A stretch of DNA of 64,000 bases from JANWVO01 sp964458495 (GTDB lineage Bacteria > Acidobacteriota > Terriglobia > Bryobacterales > Bryobacteraceae). Below the pieces are notes generated by a model. It did not search any database, was not told the DNA's origin, and worked only from the letters and a program-made list of their open reading frames with translations. Positions 63,952 to 64,000 of the stretch are shown in pieces (within the stretch, counting starts at the first letter, position 1; every line of letters begins with the position of its first letter). Position numbers and translations under genes: made by a program. The DNA lies in assembly GCA_964458495.1 (NCBI GenBank), contig CAYWJB010000007.1, forward strand, positions 164,088 through 228,087. The letters are read 5' to 3'.

Positions 63952-64000
63952 CCCAAGTTCGTCACGGCGTGTGCATTTTTGGCCATTTTGGGCCTTCTTG

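Overview
This 64 kb window is GC-rich chromosomal DNA from a Gram-negative bacterium. I infer a member of the Acidobacteriota, probably the Solibacter/Bryobacter group. The basis is the combination of an Oar-like outer-membrane receptor with an N-terminal carboxypeptidase-regulatory domain, a winged-helix/transmembrane/malectin regulator, FG-GAP/ASPIC-UnbV and exported Gfo/Idh/MocA proteins with twin-arginine signals, HpnI/HpnJ hopanoid enzymes, and abundant glycoside hydrolases. No rRNA, tRNA, CRISPR array or intact mobile element was seen. Genes are dense and mostly grouped into operons with 4-bp stop/start overlaps.

Region by region. 0-3.7 kb: histidine kinase, response regulator and FG-GAP/ASPIC protein on the minus strand. 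3.7-12.6 kb: recG, rsmD, an orphan SagB-type dehydrogenase, a Gfo/Idh/MocA oxidoreductase, a GH88-like hydrolase and a GH3 protein. 12.7-16.0 kb: a minus-strand operon hpnJ - two small 4-TM EamA/SMR-like proteins - hpnI, for hopanoid head-group synthesis. 16.1-21.4 kb: malectin regulator divergent from the Oar-like receptor, with a 9-bp palindrome between them. 21.7-28.4 kb: O-antigen-ligase-like protein, SulP transporter with beta-carbonic anhydrase, aminotransferase and sulfatase. 28.5-30.0 kb: Tat-exported M23/PKD protein.

30.2-37.1 kb is the most interesting block: a six-gene operon that I read as a complete route for D-apiose. A GH140-type apiosidase would release the sugar and a RhaT-family symporter would import it. 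ApsD (dehydrogenase), ApnL (lactonase), ApnO (oxidoisomerase) and OiaC (decarboxylase) would then convert it to L-erythrulose. Next come trxB, an exported Gfo/Idh/MocA protein and a GH29 fucosidase (37.2-41.3 kb), a toast-rack lipoprotein ahead of a second NarL-type two-component pair (41.4-44.2 kb), a family 2 glycosyltransferase, a coiled-coil membrane protein, a transposase remnant and an exported isomerase-like protein (44.2-47.0 kb).

47.5-56.7 kb is a Tad/Flp-type secretion-pilus operon. It begins with a GT-C-like membrane protein and ends with a 33-residue membrane peptide; no pilin or prepilin peptidase gene is visible. The last part (57.4-64 kb) carries housekeeping genes: an ACT/DUF5612-like protein, kdsC-type phosphatase, tilS, ftsH, a Gph-type HAD phosphatase and another exported isomerase-like protein. 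Start codons were reassigned where homology, ribosome-binding sites or overlaps favoured a position different from the longest open frame.
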